A DNA stretch of 64,000 bases from Sphingomonas brevis (lineage in GTDB: Bacteria; Pseudomonadota; Alphaproteobacteria; Sphingomonadales; Sphingomonadaceae): NCBI RefSeq assembly GCF_023516505.1, contig NZ_JAMGBB010000001.1, forward strand, positions 2,279,001 to 2,343,000. Direction: 5' to 3'. Positions 45,737 through 55,318 of this stretch are shown one piece after another. The translations under genes and the position numbers were made by a program. The notes under the pieces are model-generated. The model was not told where the DNA came from. It did no database searches and was given only the letters and a program-made list of their open reading frames with translations. Numbering within the stretch: position 1 is the stretch's first letter; each line of letters starts with the position of its first letter.

Positions 45737-46935
45737 CCGAAGCCTTTATTTGCGACGCCGTCCGCACGCCGATCGGCCGCTATGGCGGAGCGCTGAGCGG
45801 GGTCCGCCCCGACGATCTTGCCGCGATTCCGCTGAGGGCGCTGAAGGAGCGCAACCATGGCGTCGACTGGTCGGCGCTCGACGATATTATCCTTGGCTGC
45901 GCCAACCAGGCCGGCGAGGATAACCGCAATGTCGCGCGCATGGCGGCGCTTCTGGCGGGGCTTGGAACGAGCGCTCCGGGCACGACCGTCAACCGGCTGT
46001 GCGGATCCGGGCTCGATGCGGTGGCGATGGCGGCGCGGGCGATCAAGGCGGGTGAGGCAGAGCTGATCGTCGCCGGCGGCGTCGAAAGCATGACCCGCGC
46101 GCCATTCGTCATGCCCAAGGCCGAAAGCTCGTTCAGCCGCGCCAATGCGGTCTACGACACGACGATTGGCTGGCGGTTCGTCAACAAGGCGCTGAAGGCC
46201 GAGTATGGCATCGATTCGATGCCTGAGACCGCCGAGAATGTCGCCGAGGAGTTTCAGGTCAGCCGGGAGGACCAGGACAGGTTCGCGGCGGAAAGCCAGC
46301 GCCGGGCCGCCGCCGCCCAGGCCAATGGCCGGCTCGCCGCGGAGATCGTGCCGGTGACCATTCCGCAGCGCAAGGGCGATGCGATCGTCGTCGATCGCGA
46401 CGAGCATCCGCGAGAAACCAGCGTCGAGGCGCTTGCCAAACTAAGGCCGATCGTCCGCGAGGACGGGTCGATCACCGCCGGCAACGCCAGCGGGGTCAAC
46501 GATGGCGCGGCGGCGCTGATCGTCGCGTCGAAGGCGGCGGTCGAGAAATATGGCCTCACTCCGCGCGCCAGAGTGCTTGGCGGGGCGGTTGCGGGAGTTC
46601 CTCCGCGGATCATGGGTATCGGCCCGGCGCCGGCCACGAACAGGCTGCTCGACCGGTTGAGCCTGCAGGTCGGCGACCTCGACGTGATCGAACTTAATGA
46701 GGCGTTCGCGGCGCAGGGACTGGCGGTGATGCGCCAGCTCGGCCTCCCCGACGATGCCGCCCATGTGAACCCCAATGGCGGGGCGATTGCGCTCGGCCAT
46801 CCGCTCGGCATGTCGGGCGCGCGACTGGCGATGACCGCGACGGAGGAGTTGCAGCGCGCCGGTGGCCGCTATGCACTGGCCACCATGTGCATCGGCGTCG
46901 GCCAGGGCATTGCGCTGGCACTGGAACGGGTGTGA
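45733..46935 (+). CDS. paaJ: 3-oxoadipyl-CoA-type thiolase (PaaJ/PcaF)
   Basis: A 400-residue thiolase. The nucleophilic Cys is in VNRLCGSGLDAV, the His in AIALGHPLGMSGARL and the second Cys in TMCIGVGQG. The GVNDGAAALIVAS region and overall length fit PcaF/PaaJ, which cleave 3-oxoadipyl-CoA to succinyl-CoA and acetyl-CoA. GTG start 45733 overlaps the paaI stop. Its neighbours PaaI and PaaD favour the phenylacetate role. Confidence 0.92.
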   Translation: MTEAFICDAVRTPIGRYGGALSGVRPDDLAAIPLRALKERNHGVDWSALDDIILGCANQAGEDNRNVARMAALLAGLGTSAPGTTVNRLCGSGLDAVAMAARAIKAGEAELIVAGGVESMTRAPFVMPKAESSFSRANAVYDTTIGWRFVNKALKAEYGIDSMPETAENVAEEFQVSREDQDRFAAESQRRAAAAQANGRLAAEIVPVTIPQRKGDAIVVDRDEHPRETSVEALAKLRPIVREDGSITAGNASGVNDGAAALIVASKAAVEKYGLTPRARVLGGAVAGVPPRIMGIGPAPATNRLLDRLSLQVGDLDVIELNEAFAAQGLAVMRQLGLPDDAAHVNPNGGAIALGHPLGMSGARLAMTATEELQRAGGRYALATMCIGVGQGIALALERV

Positions 46936-47369
46936 GCGAGGCGGGCATTCGCGCCGTCCTGGAGGCGGTGATGGATCCGGAAATCCCGGTCGTGTCGATC
47001 ATGGACCTTGGCATCGTTCGCGCGATCGAGACGGACAAGGTCACTATCACGCCAACCTATTCCGGCTGTCCAGCGACTGATTTCATCGAACGCAACATTC
47101 GCGAAGCGCTTGACGCCAACGGCTATGGCGACGTCGCCATCGAGACGGTCCTGTCACCGCCATGGTCGACCGACTGGATCAGCGAGGAGGGCAAGGAAAA
47201 GCTGCGCGACTATGGCATCGCCCCGCCCGAGCTGGCCAAGGTCGCGACCTGCCCACGGTGCGGCTCAACCGATACCGAGGAAGTCAGCCGCTTCGGCTCG
47301 ACCCCATGCAAGGCGCAGTGGCGCTGCAAGGACTGCCTGGAGCCGTTCGACCGGTTCAAGTGCCATTAG
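46932..47369 (+). CDS. paaD: PaaD, phenylacetyl-CoA epoxidase maturation subunit
   Basis: A 145-residue protein with an N-terminal DUF59/MIP18 domain (AVLEAVMDPEIPVVSIMDLG; ITPTYSGCPATDFIERNI) and a C-terminal zinc ribbon with CPRCGS and CKDCLEPFDRFKC. PaaD supports iron-sulfur assembly for the PaaABCE epoxidase. GTG 46932 overlaps the thiolase stop by four bases. The epoxidase genes are not in the window, so PaaD is separated from its partners. Confidence 0.93.
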   Translation: MSEAGIRAVLEAVMDPEIPVVSIMDLGIVRAIETDKVTITPTYSGCPATDFIERNIREALDANGYGDVAIETVLSPPWSTDWISEEGKEKLRDYGIAPPELAKVATCPRCGSTDTEEVSRFGSTPCKAQWRCKDCLEPFDRFKCH

Positions 47370-47382
47370 GCTGACTGCAGGC

Positions 47383-48297
47383 CTATCCGCACTGGCCGCG
47401 GTGCAGCAGCTTATGGTCGGCCAGCACCAGTGCGACCATCGCTTCGACCACCGGCGCGCCGCGGATCCCGACGCATGGATCGTGCCGGCCGCCGATGCCG
47501 ATGCTTGAGGTCGGCTTGAAGGCCACGCGGATCGTGATCGCCCTGCCGGTCGAAATGCCGCCGTCGATGCCGCTGGCCTGCTTGGCCTCCATGCTCTCGC
47601 TCCCGCGGGCCCGGCCGGCGGCAAATCCCTCGCCAATCTCGACTCCCTTGACGGCGTTGATGCCCATGCATGCCGCGGCCAGTCCGGCATCCAGCTTGGC
47701 GTAAATCGGCGCGCCCCAGCCGGCGGGAACACCAACTGCCACGCATTCGATGATCGCGCCGAGGCTGTCTCCAGCGGTCCGGGCGTCGTCGAGCAGCTCT
47801 TCCCAGCGGCTTTCGTCCGGCTCGCCGCCGATTTCGACCACGCTCGCGGCGATATTCACTTCCGGGATTACCAGCCGGGCGACGGCGCCGCCGGCAACGC
47901 GCATGGCGGTCTCGCGCGCCGAAGCCCGCCCGCCGCCGCGCGGATCGCGGAAGCCATATTTGGCGTCATAGGCGAAGTCGGCATGTCCCGGACGATGGGG
48001 CGCGTCCTTCGGATAGTCCGCCGACCGCGCATCGACATTGTCGATGGTCATGGCGATCGGCGTCCCGGTCGTCTTGCCTTCGAAAACGCCCGACATGATA
48101 CGAACCCGGTCGGGCTCCTGTCGTGGCGAAACATTGTTCGACGTTCCAGGACGGCGCAGGTCGAGGAATTGCTGCACCCAAGGCTCGTCGAGGTCGAGTC
48201 CGGGCGGGCAACCATCGACCACGCAGCCGATCGCCGGTCCATGGCTTTCGCCCCAGGTCGTCAGCCGGAACAAATGGCCGAAGCTATTGACGCTCAT
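47383..48297 (-). CDS. aroC: Chorismate synthase, unusually short (AroC)
   Basis: A 304-residue enzyme of the shikimate pathway that converts EPSP to chorismate with reduced [43 protein letters not shown] and the C-terminal [20 protein letters not shown] are intact. Typical bacterial AroC is about 350-390 residues. The shortening is internal: the loop before GGISTG and the segment between [10 protein letters not shown] and GRHDP are much reduced. It overlaps aroA by four bases. Confidence 0.93.
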   Translation of the reverse strand: MSVNSFGHLFRLTTWGESHGPAIGCVVDGCPPGLDLDEPWVQQFLDLRRPGTSNNVSPRQEPDRVRIMSGVFEGKTTGTPIAMTIDNVDARSADYPKDAPHRPGHADFAYDAKYGFRDPRGGGRASARETAMRVAGGAVARLVIPEVNIAASVVEIGGEPDESRWEELLDDARTAGDSLGAIIECVAVGVPAGWGAPIYAKLDAGLAAACMGINAVKGVEIGEGFAAGRARGSESMEAKQASGIDGGISTGRAITIRVAFKPTSSIGIGGRHDPCVGIRGAPVVEAMVALVLADHKLLHRGQCG

Positions 48298-49583
48298 CCG
48301 ATGTCCGCTCCCAGCGATTGCATCACTTCAACGAAGCCTGGAAAGCTGGTGCCGATCATTTCGGCCTCGTCAACCTCGACAGGCTGCTCGGCGGCAGAAC
48401 CAAGCGTCAAGAATGCCATGGCGATGCGATGGTCGCCTTGTGTCGCGATACTTGCACCGCCGCGAACCTTTCCCCCACCGAAAATTCGCAGGGCATCCCC
48501 GTCGGCAACCGCGCTCACGCCGCAAGCCGCAAGCCCGGCCACGATCGCTCCGAACCGGTCGCTTTCCTTCAAACGCAGCTCGCCGAGCCCTTCGATGATG
48601 CTTTCTCCATCTGCGAAGGCACAAGCGACAGCCAACGCAGGAATCTCGTCGATCATCGCCGGGACCTGCTGGACGCTGACATGGCAGGGAGCCAAAGGCG
48701 CGGCCCTGACCTGGACATCGGCGACGATTTCGCCCGATTGGATGCGCTCGCCGGACAGCTCGACGCCAGCACCCATCCGTTCCAAGACTTCATAGAGACC
48801 GGTTCTCAGCGGATTGACCAGCATTCCGCGGACCATGATGGTGGAGCCGGAAACGATTGCCGCGGCGACCAGCGGGAAGGCGGCCGATGACGGATCGGCG
48901 CCGATGTGGAGATGGCAAGCCGCAAGCGTCCGCTGCGCACCGAGCGAGGTGACCCAGCCGTTCGGACCATCGTCGACCGACGCCTGGCAGCCGAACTGGT
49001 GAAGCATGATTTCAGTATGGTCGCGGGACGGAACCGGCTCGATCACCGTGACTGGCGCGCTGGTACCAAGGCCGGCCAGCAGGATTGCCGATTTGACCTG
49101 GGCCGAGGCCGGCACGTTGCGATGCTCGATGCCGCCCAGCAGCGCGCCTTCAACTGTAATTGGCAGGTGATCACCGCCCTGGATCCCGGCTCCCATCCTG
49201 GCCAACGGCAAGGTCACTCGCTGCATCGGTCGGGCCGCGAGAGATGCGTCACCGCTTAGCATGGCGTGGACACCGGGCATGCCCGCCACGGCACCCATAA
49301 GAAGCCGTGCGGTGGTGCCGCTATTGCCGCAGTCGATCGCCACGGGCCCTTCCCAAGGACGCCCGCGAACAAGCCAATCCTTGCCGTCCCGCCGCACCTC
49401 GGCTCCGAGGCTCTCTATCGCCCTCGCCGTCGCCGCCACGTCGTCGCTTTCAAGCAAGCCGGAAATCCGAGTCTCGCCCTCGGCCATGGCGCCAAGGATC
49501 AGCGCACGATGCGAGCAGCTCTTGTCGCCGGGGACTTCAGCTTCGCCCTGTAGCGGCCCCGCGGGCCTGGCGCTCAGCTTCAC
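48294..49583 (-). CDS. aroA: EPSP synthase (AroA)
   Basis: A 429-residue enzyme joining shikimate-3-phosphate and [37 protein letters not shown] and [12 protein letters not shown] cover the two substrate sites. The usual GNAGTAxR Ala is Ser here (GNSGTTAR). The start is GTG 49583, overlapping the upstream DAHP synthase stop as GTGA; a longer frame is arginine-rich and rejected. Order is DAHP synthase, aroA, aroC, all coupled. Confidence 0.96.
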   Translation of the reverse strand: MKLSARPAGPLQGEAEVPGDKSCSHRALILGAMAEGETRISGLLESDDVAATARAIESLGAEVRRDGKDWLVRGRPWEGPVAIDCGNSGTTARLLMGAVAGMPGVHAMLSGDASLAARPMQRVTLPLARMGAGIQGGDHLPITVEGALLGGIEHRNVPASAQVKSAILLAGLGTSAPVTVIEPVPSRDHTEIMLHQFGCQASVDDGPNGWVTSLGAQRTLAACHLHIGADPSSAAFPLVAAAIVSGSTIMVRGMLVNPLRTGLYEVLERMGAGVELSGERIQSGEIVADVQVRAAPLAPCHVSVQQVPAMIDEIPALAVACAFADGESIIEGLGELRLKESDRFGAIVAGLAACGVSAVADGDALRIFGGGKVRGGASIATQGDHRIAMAFLTLGSAAEQPVEVDEAEMIGTSFPGFVEVMQSLGADIG

Positions 49584-50767
49584 GCCAGCAGCGCCGCGAC
49601 GTGGGCGGCGAGGTCGATCGCCTGGGCGCGGTTGAGCCGCGGGTCGCAGGCGGTCAGCCAGTTCTTCTCCAACTCGTCGATCGACGCCGGGCCGCGGCCG
49701 CCAATACATTCGGTGACATCGAGCGCACTCATTTCGAGATGCACGCCGCCGGGATGCACGCCTTGGTCGCGGGCGATGGCGAAGAAAGCATCAACTTCCG
49801 CCAATATGTCAGGCAGGCGGCGGACCTTCCGCTTGCCGGTCATGCTGGTGTTGCCGTGCATCGGATCGATCGTCCAAACCACCGGCCGGCCCCTAGTGGC
49901 CTCCAGCAGCGGCGGCAGTACGTCGCCGATGCGCTTGGCACCGAAACGGCCGATCAGGACGAGCTTGCCTGGACGGCCAAGCGGATCGAGCCGGTCCATC
50001 AACTCGGCCAATTCACCGGGAGCAAGCGTCGGCCCGCACTTCACCCCGACGACATTCTCAATCCCGCGAAGATATTCGACATGGGCACTGTCAAGCTGGC
50101 GGGTGCGATCGCCGAGCCACAGCATATGACCCGACGTCGCCCACCACCGCCCGGCGGAATCGCGGCGGGTTAGCGGCTCCTCGTAGGGCAGCAGCAAGGC
50201 TTCGTGGCTGGTGAATATCGGCGCGCCCGGTCCCCGCGCCGCGGCAAGGCTGGCGGCGGTACCGACCGATTGCATATGGGCGCGGATCATCCGCAGCGGT
50301 TCGGGCTGACGGGCCTCGGCGTCGAAGTCGATGCCATTGACGATGTCGCCCCGATACGCTGGCAGAGTCACGCCGTCATGGGTTTCGTCCTGCACGCTTC
50401 TAGGCTTGGCGAACTGGCCGGCGATCCGGGCAATCTCAACCAGCGGTCCCGCCATATTGGGCCCTATTCGGTCAGTCATGGCGTCGAACAGGCTGACGAT
50501 GCCCGCAACCTGTTCCGCTACCGGATCGTCGAAGCTCTCGGCACAATCGCCTCCCTGAAGGAGGAAGCCGCGGCCTCCGGCCAAATCGGCCATTAGATCG
50601 CGCAACCGGGCAGCATCCTCGATCCGGACCACCGGCGCCGAGGCGTCGAGCCTGGCCTCAACGGCCTGCACCGCGCCATCGTCGGCATAGTGCGGCATTT
50701 GCCGCGCCGGATGGCCGCGCCAGCTGGAAGGATACCAGCCGAGATTGGATACTAGCGTCGCGCTCAT
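49580..50767 (-). CDS. DAHP synthase, class II (short)
   Basis: A 395-residue plant-type (class II) 3-deoxy-7-phosphoheptulonate synthase, the first step of the shikimate pathway. FLLQGGDCAESFDD, VKCGPTLAPGEL, WTIDPMHGNTSM and GGVHLEMSALDVTECIGG are the family's metal and PEP regions. Its length is below the usual 440-460 residues, near the compact subgroup. ATG 50767 is preferred over GTG 50779. It leads the aro operon. Confidence 0.94.
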   Translation of the reverse strand: MSATLVSNLGWYPSSWRGHPARQMPHYADDGAVQAVEARLDASAPVVRIEDAARLRDLMADLAGGRGFLLQGGDCAESFDDPVAEQVAGIVSLFDAMTDRIGPNMAGPLVEIARIAGQFAKPRSVQDETHDGVTLPAYRGDIVNGIDFDAEARQPEPLRMIRAHMQSVGTAASLAAARGPGAPIFTSHEALLLPYEEPLTRRDSAGRWWATSGHMLWLGDRTRQLDSAHVEYLRGIENVVGVKCGPTLAPGELAELMDRLDPLGRPGKLVLIGRFGAKRIGDVLPPLLEATRGRPVVWTIDPMHGNTSMTGKRKVRRLPDILAEVDAFFAIARDQGVHPGGVHLEMSALDVTECIGGRGPASIDELEKNWLTACDPRLNRAQAIDLAAHVAALLA

Positions 50768-50930
50768 CGCCCGTGCCACCTAGCGCAAGCGCTGTCGCTT
50801 GCCAAAGCGCTCGCAAATTATTGTGCGCCTGCGAACGAATCCACGCAACTCGTACCCATTCCAATCGTTGGGGGTATGGAACGCGGCGCTCGGCCGTGGG
50901 CCTTCCCCTCACGAACATCGCCGAGGAATA

Positions 50931-53237
50931 GTGCTCGACTTTATTGACCGTCCCATCACCACCGAAGAGTCCATCGAGGCTCCAAGTAGCGCTGTGCCCT
51001 TTGCGCGCATTGCACTGGTCGGAAATGCGCTGCCCCGGAGATGCGGGCTGGCGACCTTCACCAGCCATGTCGCCGATGCGCTGCGGCATCGCTATCCGGC
51101 GATGGCTGTCGACCATTATGCGATGGATGACGGTTCGGGCGTCGAATATTCCGCCGACGTCCACACCATCGCGTTCGACGACAAGGCAGCCTATCGCGCG
51201 GCAGCGGGAGCGATTGAAGCGAGCGGGGCAGAGGCGATCTGGCTGCAGCATGAATATGGCATATTCGGCGGGCCGGCCGGTTCCGACATTTTGGAGCTGA
51301 TCAGCGCAACCAAACTGCCGCTGATCCTGACGCTGCACACCGTGCTCGAAGAGCCAAGCGACGAACAGGAAGCAGTCATGGTCAGGCTTATTGCCCGGGC
51401 GGACCGGACTATCGTCATGGCGGCCAAGGCGGCGACCATATTGCGGCGGCGCTACAGCGTCTCGCCGGATCGGATCGAGGTCATCCCGCATGGCGTGCCC
51501 GACCGGCCGCTGCGCGATCCCGATGATCTCAAGCCGCGCTTCAAATGGCAGGGCCGCAAGGTCCTGATGACGTTCGGCCTGATCGCACCCAGCAAGGGCA
51601 TCCGCCACATGATCGAGGCAATGCCGGAAGTTGTCCGTGAACATCCTGACGTGCTTTACGAGATCGTCGGCGCGACCCACCCCAATCTCGTGCGCAGCGA
51701 AGGTGAATCGCATCGCGCCATGTTGGCCGAGCTGGCCCGCGAGCTGGGTGTCGAGGACCATGTCCGTTTCGTCGACCGGTTCGTCGACGAAGATGAGCTG
51801 CTCGACATGCTTCAGGCAGCCGATGTTTACGTTACGCCATATCTCAACATGGTCCAGGTTACGTCGGGAACTTTGGCCTATGCGGTGGCGGTCGGTAAGC
51901 CGGTCATCTCGACCCCCTATGTCCATGCCACCGAGATTTTGGCCGATGGCCATGGGGTGATCGTGCCGCCGGCCGATCCCAAGGGTCTGGCGGAAGCGAC
52001 CAACCGCTTGCTGTCGGATGATGATTTACGCCGAACGATTTCCCGGGCGGCCTATCGGCGGGGTCGCGAAATGCTGTGGCCGCGGGTCGTCGAGCGATCG
52101 CTGGCCCCATTTCAGGGACGAAGCCGGCCGAGCATTCCGCGACTCTTGCCGCAACCGTCGGCACTTCCGCTGGCTGCTGTGCTGCGGATGACCGACAATG
52201 TCGGCATATTGCAGCACGCGGTCCATTCGGTGCCCAATCGCGACCATGGCTATTGTATCGACGACAACGCACGGGCGCTGATGCTGGCGGTGCGGCGACA
52301 TGACGCCCAGTCGGCCGACCTCGCGTCGATCTACGCCGGATTCATCCAGCATGGCTGGAACTCGGACCTGCGGCGCTTCCGCAACTTCATGGCCTATGAC
52401 CGGCGGTGGCTGGAAAGCTGTGGTTCCGAGGACAGCAATGGGCGGACGCTATGGGCCTTGGCGATGGCCGCAACTCGCGCCGCGTCGACCGGCATCAGGG
52501 ATTGGGCGCTGAAGCTGTTTGAAGAGGCGGCGCCCTTTGCCGACGAACTTTCGGCGCCCCGCGCAAAGATGTTTGCGGCAATGGGCGGGCTGGAGCTGCT
52601 GCGCAAGCGAACCGACCATGATTTGGCGCGCTGGCTGATCGATCAGTCGGCCACCCAGTTGATGCATTTGCACTTCCGCTACGCCCGCGACGGCTGGAAC
52701 TGGTTCGAGCCCGAACTGGCCTATGACAATGCGCGATTGCCGGAACTGTTGATCCGGGCGGGGATGACGCTCGACAAGCCGGCGATGGTTGAGCGCGGCC
52801 TCGAAACCCTTCGCTGGCTCACGCGCCATCAGACCAGTCCGCGCGGCATGTTCCGACCGGTCGGCTGCCATGGATTCTGCCGTCCCTATGCACCGCCATT
52901 GGCGTTCGACCAGCAACCGATCGAGGCGGCGGCGACCGTCGATGCGGCCTGCGCCGCTTATGAAGCGACAGGCGAGGATGAGTGGCGGCAGGTGGCGCAG
53001 GCGGCTTTCGCCTGGTTCTTTGGCGATAATGATGCGGGAATACCCCTGGCCGACCCCCGCGACGGCGGTTGCTTCGACGGGTTGATGGCGACCGGGATCA
53101 ACCGCAACCAGGGGGCGGAATCGATCCTGTCGCTGCATCTTGCCGCACTGACGATGAGAGAGGCCCTTGGAGGACGCAAATGGGCTGGACAGGATGACGG
53201 CAGCACCGCAGATACGGGTTCCTTCGCCGCCGCTTGA
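50931..53237 (+). CDS. GT4 glycosyltransferase fused to an alpha-helical toroid domain
   Basis: A 768-residue protein starting at GTG 50931 with GAGGAA upstream. Residues about 25-390 form a GT-B fold, family GT4: VIPHGVPDRPL, LMTFGLIAPSKGIRHMIEAM and VTSGTLAYAVAVGKPVISTP near the donor site. Residues about 410-750 are helical repeats (NVGILQHAVHSVPNRDHGYC; NGRTLWALAMAATRAASTG; GINRNQGAESILSLHLAAL) resembling (alpha/alpha)6 glycosidase toroids. It is followed six bases later by GH130 and then ManA, suggesting transfer of mannose. Donor and acceptor are unknown. Confidence 0.85.
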   Translation: MLDFIDRPITTEESIEAPSSAVPFARIALVGNALPRRCGLATFTSHVADALRHRYPAMAVDHYAMDDGSGVEYSADVHTIAFDDKAAYRAAAGAIEASGAEAIWLQHEYGIFGGPAGSDILELISATKLPLILTLHTVLEEPSDEQEAVMVRLIARADRTIVMAAKAATILRRRYSVSPDRIEVIPHGVPDRPLRDPDDLKPRFKWQGRKVLMTFGLIAPSKGIRHMIEAMPEVVREHPDVLYEIVGATHPNLVRSEGESHRAMLAELARELGVEDHVRFVDRFVDEDELLDMLQAADVYVTPYLNMVQVTSGTLAYAVAVGKPVISTPYVHATEILADGHGVIVPPADPKGLAEATNRLLSDDDLRRTISRAAYRRGREMLWPRVVERSLAPFQGRSRPSIPRLLPQPSALPLAAVLRMTDNVGILQHAVHSVPNRDHGYCIDDNARALMLAVRRHDAQSADLASIYAGFIQHGWNSDLRRFRNFMAYDRRWLESCGSEDSNGRTLWALAMAATRAASTGIRDWALKLFEEAAPFADELSAPRAKMFAAMGGLELLRKRTDHDLARWLIDQSATQLMHLHFRYARDGWNWFEPELAYDNARLPELLIRAGMTLDKPAMVERGLETLRWLTRHQTSPRGMFRPVGCHGFCRPYAPPLAFDQQPIEAAATVDAACAAYEATGEDEWRQVAQAAFAWFFGDNDAGIPLADPRDGGCFDGLMATGINRNQGAESILSLHLAALTMREALGGRKWAGQDDGSTADTGSFAAA

Positions 53238-53243
53238 GGGTCG

Positions 53244-54521
53244 ATGATCCAGTCCCAACTTCATCCGCTTCGGCTCAAGGCGGATCCTTCGCGGGTCGTC
53301 GTTCGACCCTTTCACCTCGCCTGGCAGGGGGATGCAGACCACGATCGCGCACAGCGGCTCGTCAATGCCATTCTCAAGCTCGACGACCGCGAGCTCGGCC
53401 GCCAGCTGAAGGCGGTGATGCATGATTTCGAGCAGCGCCACTGGCAGACCCGGAAAGTCTTCCTGAAGCGGTTCCAGGAAATCTGCGATATGCTGGCCCT
53501 GCCCCTCGACGGCATTGGCGACAAGCGCCAGCAGATGATCGGCGCCTATTTCTGCCACGAATATAGCTATGCCGCGGCGGCGCTGATGAACCCCAGCATC
53601 GTGCCGCACCCTGACCAGACCGGCCTGGACCGTCATACGACCCGCATCCTGATTTCACTTCGCGCGGTCGGCGAAGGTCACATCAGCTCGATCGCGTTCC
53701 GGGAAGGACTGGTGTCGTCAAAGGGCGGATTGCAGCTGGCGTCCGAGCCTCCATTCGCCACCGCCGCCGACGCGCCGGGTCTCGACACTAAGTGCGACGG
53801 GCCGGTGCGGGTGTTCCGCAACGAGGACACCAATCTATCGGGCATGGTAATCTTCCCGATGACGCCGGCCCAGGCCAACGGGCTGGAGGATCTGCGGCTG
53901 ACCCATTTCACCCATGAGGATGGCACCAGGGAATATTTCGGGACCTATACCGCCTTTTCCGGCCGAGGCATCCGCTCCGAGCTGCTTCGGACCGATAATT
54001 TCCGCGAAATAGACCTTGTCCCGATGACCGGCGATGCGGCGCGCAACAAGGGCATGGCGCTATTCCCCGAGAAGATGGGGGGCCAATATGTGATGCTCGG
54101 CCGCCAGGACGGGCAAAACCTGTTCCTGCTGAGATCCGACGACCTTACCCACTGGGAAGGCGGCGACCTGCTGATGGGACCCAAATATGCCTGGGAGTTC
54201 ATCCAGATCGGCAATTGCGGTGCGCCGATCCTGATCGACGAGGGGTGGCTGGTGCTGACCCATGGCGTCGGCGCCATGCGTCAATATGCGCTTGGCGCGG
54301 TGCTGCTCGACCGTCACGACCCGTCGAAAATCCTCGGCCGTACTCGTTATCCGATCCTGCAAGCCGAGGACGACGACCGCAACGGCTATGTCCCCAATGT
54401 CGTTTACACCTGCGGCGGGATGCGTGTCGGTGACCAGCTGTTCATGCCATATGGAATTTCCGACAGCTCGATCGGTTTCGCCTTCCTGCCGCTCAAGGAA
54501 CTGATCGCGGCGATGGCGTGA
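53244..54521 (+). CDS. GH130-family mannoside phosphorylase-like enzyme
   Basis: A 425-residue protein. A helical N-terminal region of about 90 residues precedes a five-bladed beta-propeller. GLEDLRLTHF contains the expected catalytic Asp. NKGMALFPEKMGGQYVMLGR and THGVGAMRQYALGAVLLD resemble phosphate-using members. GH130 enzymes release mannose-1-phosphate from beta-mannosides; some are hydrolases. ATG 53244 has GAGGG upstream. It lies between the GT4 fusion and manA. Confidence 0.88.
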   Translation: MIQSQLHPLRLKADPSRVVVRPFHLAWQGDADHDRAQRLVNAILKLDDRELGRQLKAVMHDFEQRHWQTRKVFLKRFQEICDMLALPLDGIGDKRQQMIGAYFCHEYSYAAAALMNPSIVPHPDQTGLDRHTTRILISLRAVGEGHISSIAFREGLVSSKGGLQLASEPPFATAADAPGLDTKCDGPVRVFRNEDTNLSGMVIFPMTPAQANGLEDLRLTHFTHEDGTREYFGTYTAFSGRGIRSELLRTDNFREIDLVPMTGDAARNKGMALFPEKMGGQYVMLGRQDGQNLFLLRSDDLTHWEGGDLLMGPKYAWEFIQIGNCGAPILIDEGWLVLTHGVGAMRQYALGAVLLDRHDPSKILGRTRYPILQAEDDDRNGYVPNVVYTCGGMRVGDQLFMPYGISDSSIGFAFLPLKELIAAMA

Positions 54522-55318
54522 TGGAGCAGCTGCCGACCAGGATTGTCGACAAGCCCTGGGGCAGGACAGGCATCGACCCTCGATTCCACGTCGATCCCGC
54601 GCGGCAAGTCGGGGAAATCTGGTTCGAGCCGCCGGCGGACCGGCCGCTCGACGTCATGGTCAAATATCTGTTCACGACCGAGCGGCTGTCGGTCCAGGTC
54701 CATCCGGACGACGCGACCGCGCGCCAGCGCGGCTATCCGCGGGGCAAGGATGAATGTTGGATCGTGCTCGATGCCGATGAGGATGCCGAACTTGGCATCG
54801 GCACGCTGCGCGATGTGCCGGCCGACGAGCTCATCGCGGCGGCGCGCAATGGCTCGATCGTCGACCTGATTGACTGGCGCAGGCCCAAGAAGGGCGACTT
54901 CATCTACAATCCGGCGGGCACTATCCACGCACTGGGGCCCGGACTGACCGTGCTGGAGATCCAGCAGGCGGTCGATCTTACCTACCGGCTTTATGATTAT
55001 GGGCGGCCGCGCGAACTTCATCTTGCGAAGGCGGCAAATGTGGTGAGGGCCAGGCCTCATAGTCATGCGCTCGACACCAGCGTCGGCGCCCAAAGCAGGG
55101 TATTGGTCGGCGGCCCGCATTTCGGCGTGGCGTGGTGCGCGGGAGTGGCGCCGGAACTGCCTTCGCTGATGCACGACGTCCAGCTGCTGCCGATCGATGC
55201 TCCGGTGGGGCAGCTGAAACCCGGCGAATGCGCATTGATTGACAGCGGGGCGGCGAGGAGTTTGACCAGTGAGGGCAAATTCGTGCTGGCCTGGTCAACC
55301 GAGATAGGGGGGAACTGA
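54521..55318 (+). CDS. manA: Mannose-6-phosphate isomerase, class I (ManA-like)
   Basis: A 265-residue cupin-fold metalloenzyme converting mannose-6-phosphate and fructose-6-phosphate. LSVQVHPDD contains the zinc-binding His, KDECWIVLDAD the Glu, and YNPAGTIHALGPGLTVLEIQQ the later ligand and substrate region. It is shorter than E. coli ManA. ATG 54521 overlaps the GH130 stop as TGATG; GTG 54518 is the alternative. It probably supplies or drains mannose-phosphates for the GT4/GH130 pair. Confidence 0.93.
   Translation: MEQLPTRIVDKPWGRTGIDPRFHVDPARQVGEIWFEPPADRPLDVMVKYLFTTERLSVQVHPDDATARQRGYPRGKDECWIVLDADEDAELGIGTLRDVPADELIAAARNGSIVDLIDWRRPKKGDFIYNPAGTIHALGPGLTVLEIQQAVDLTYRLYDYGRPRELHLAKAANVVRARPHSHALDTSVGAQSRVLVGGPHFGVAWCAGVAPELPSLMHDVQLLPIDAPVGQLKPGECALIDSGAARSLTSEGKFVLAWSTEIGGN

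Noticed and set aside
50768-50930. Possible leader attenuator before DAHP synthase
   Set aside because: GCGCTT-type inverted repeats are present, but there is no T tract and no leader peptide with repeated aromatic codons.
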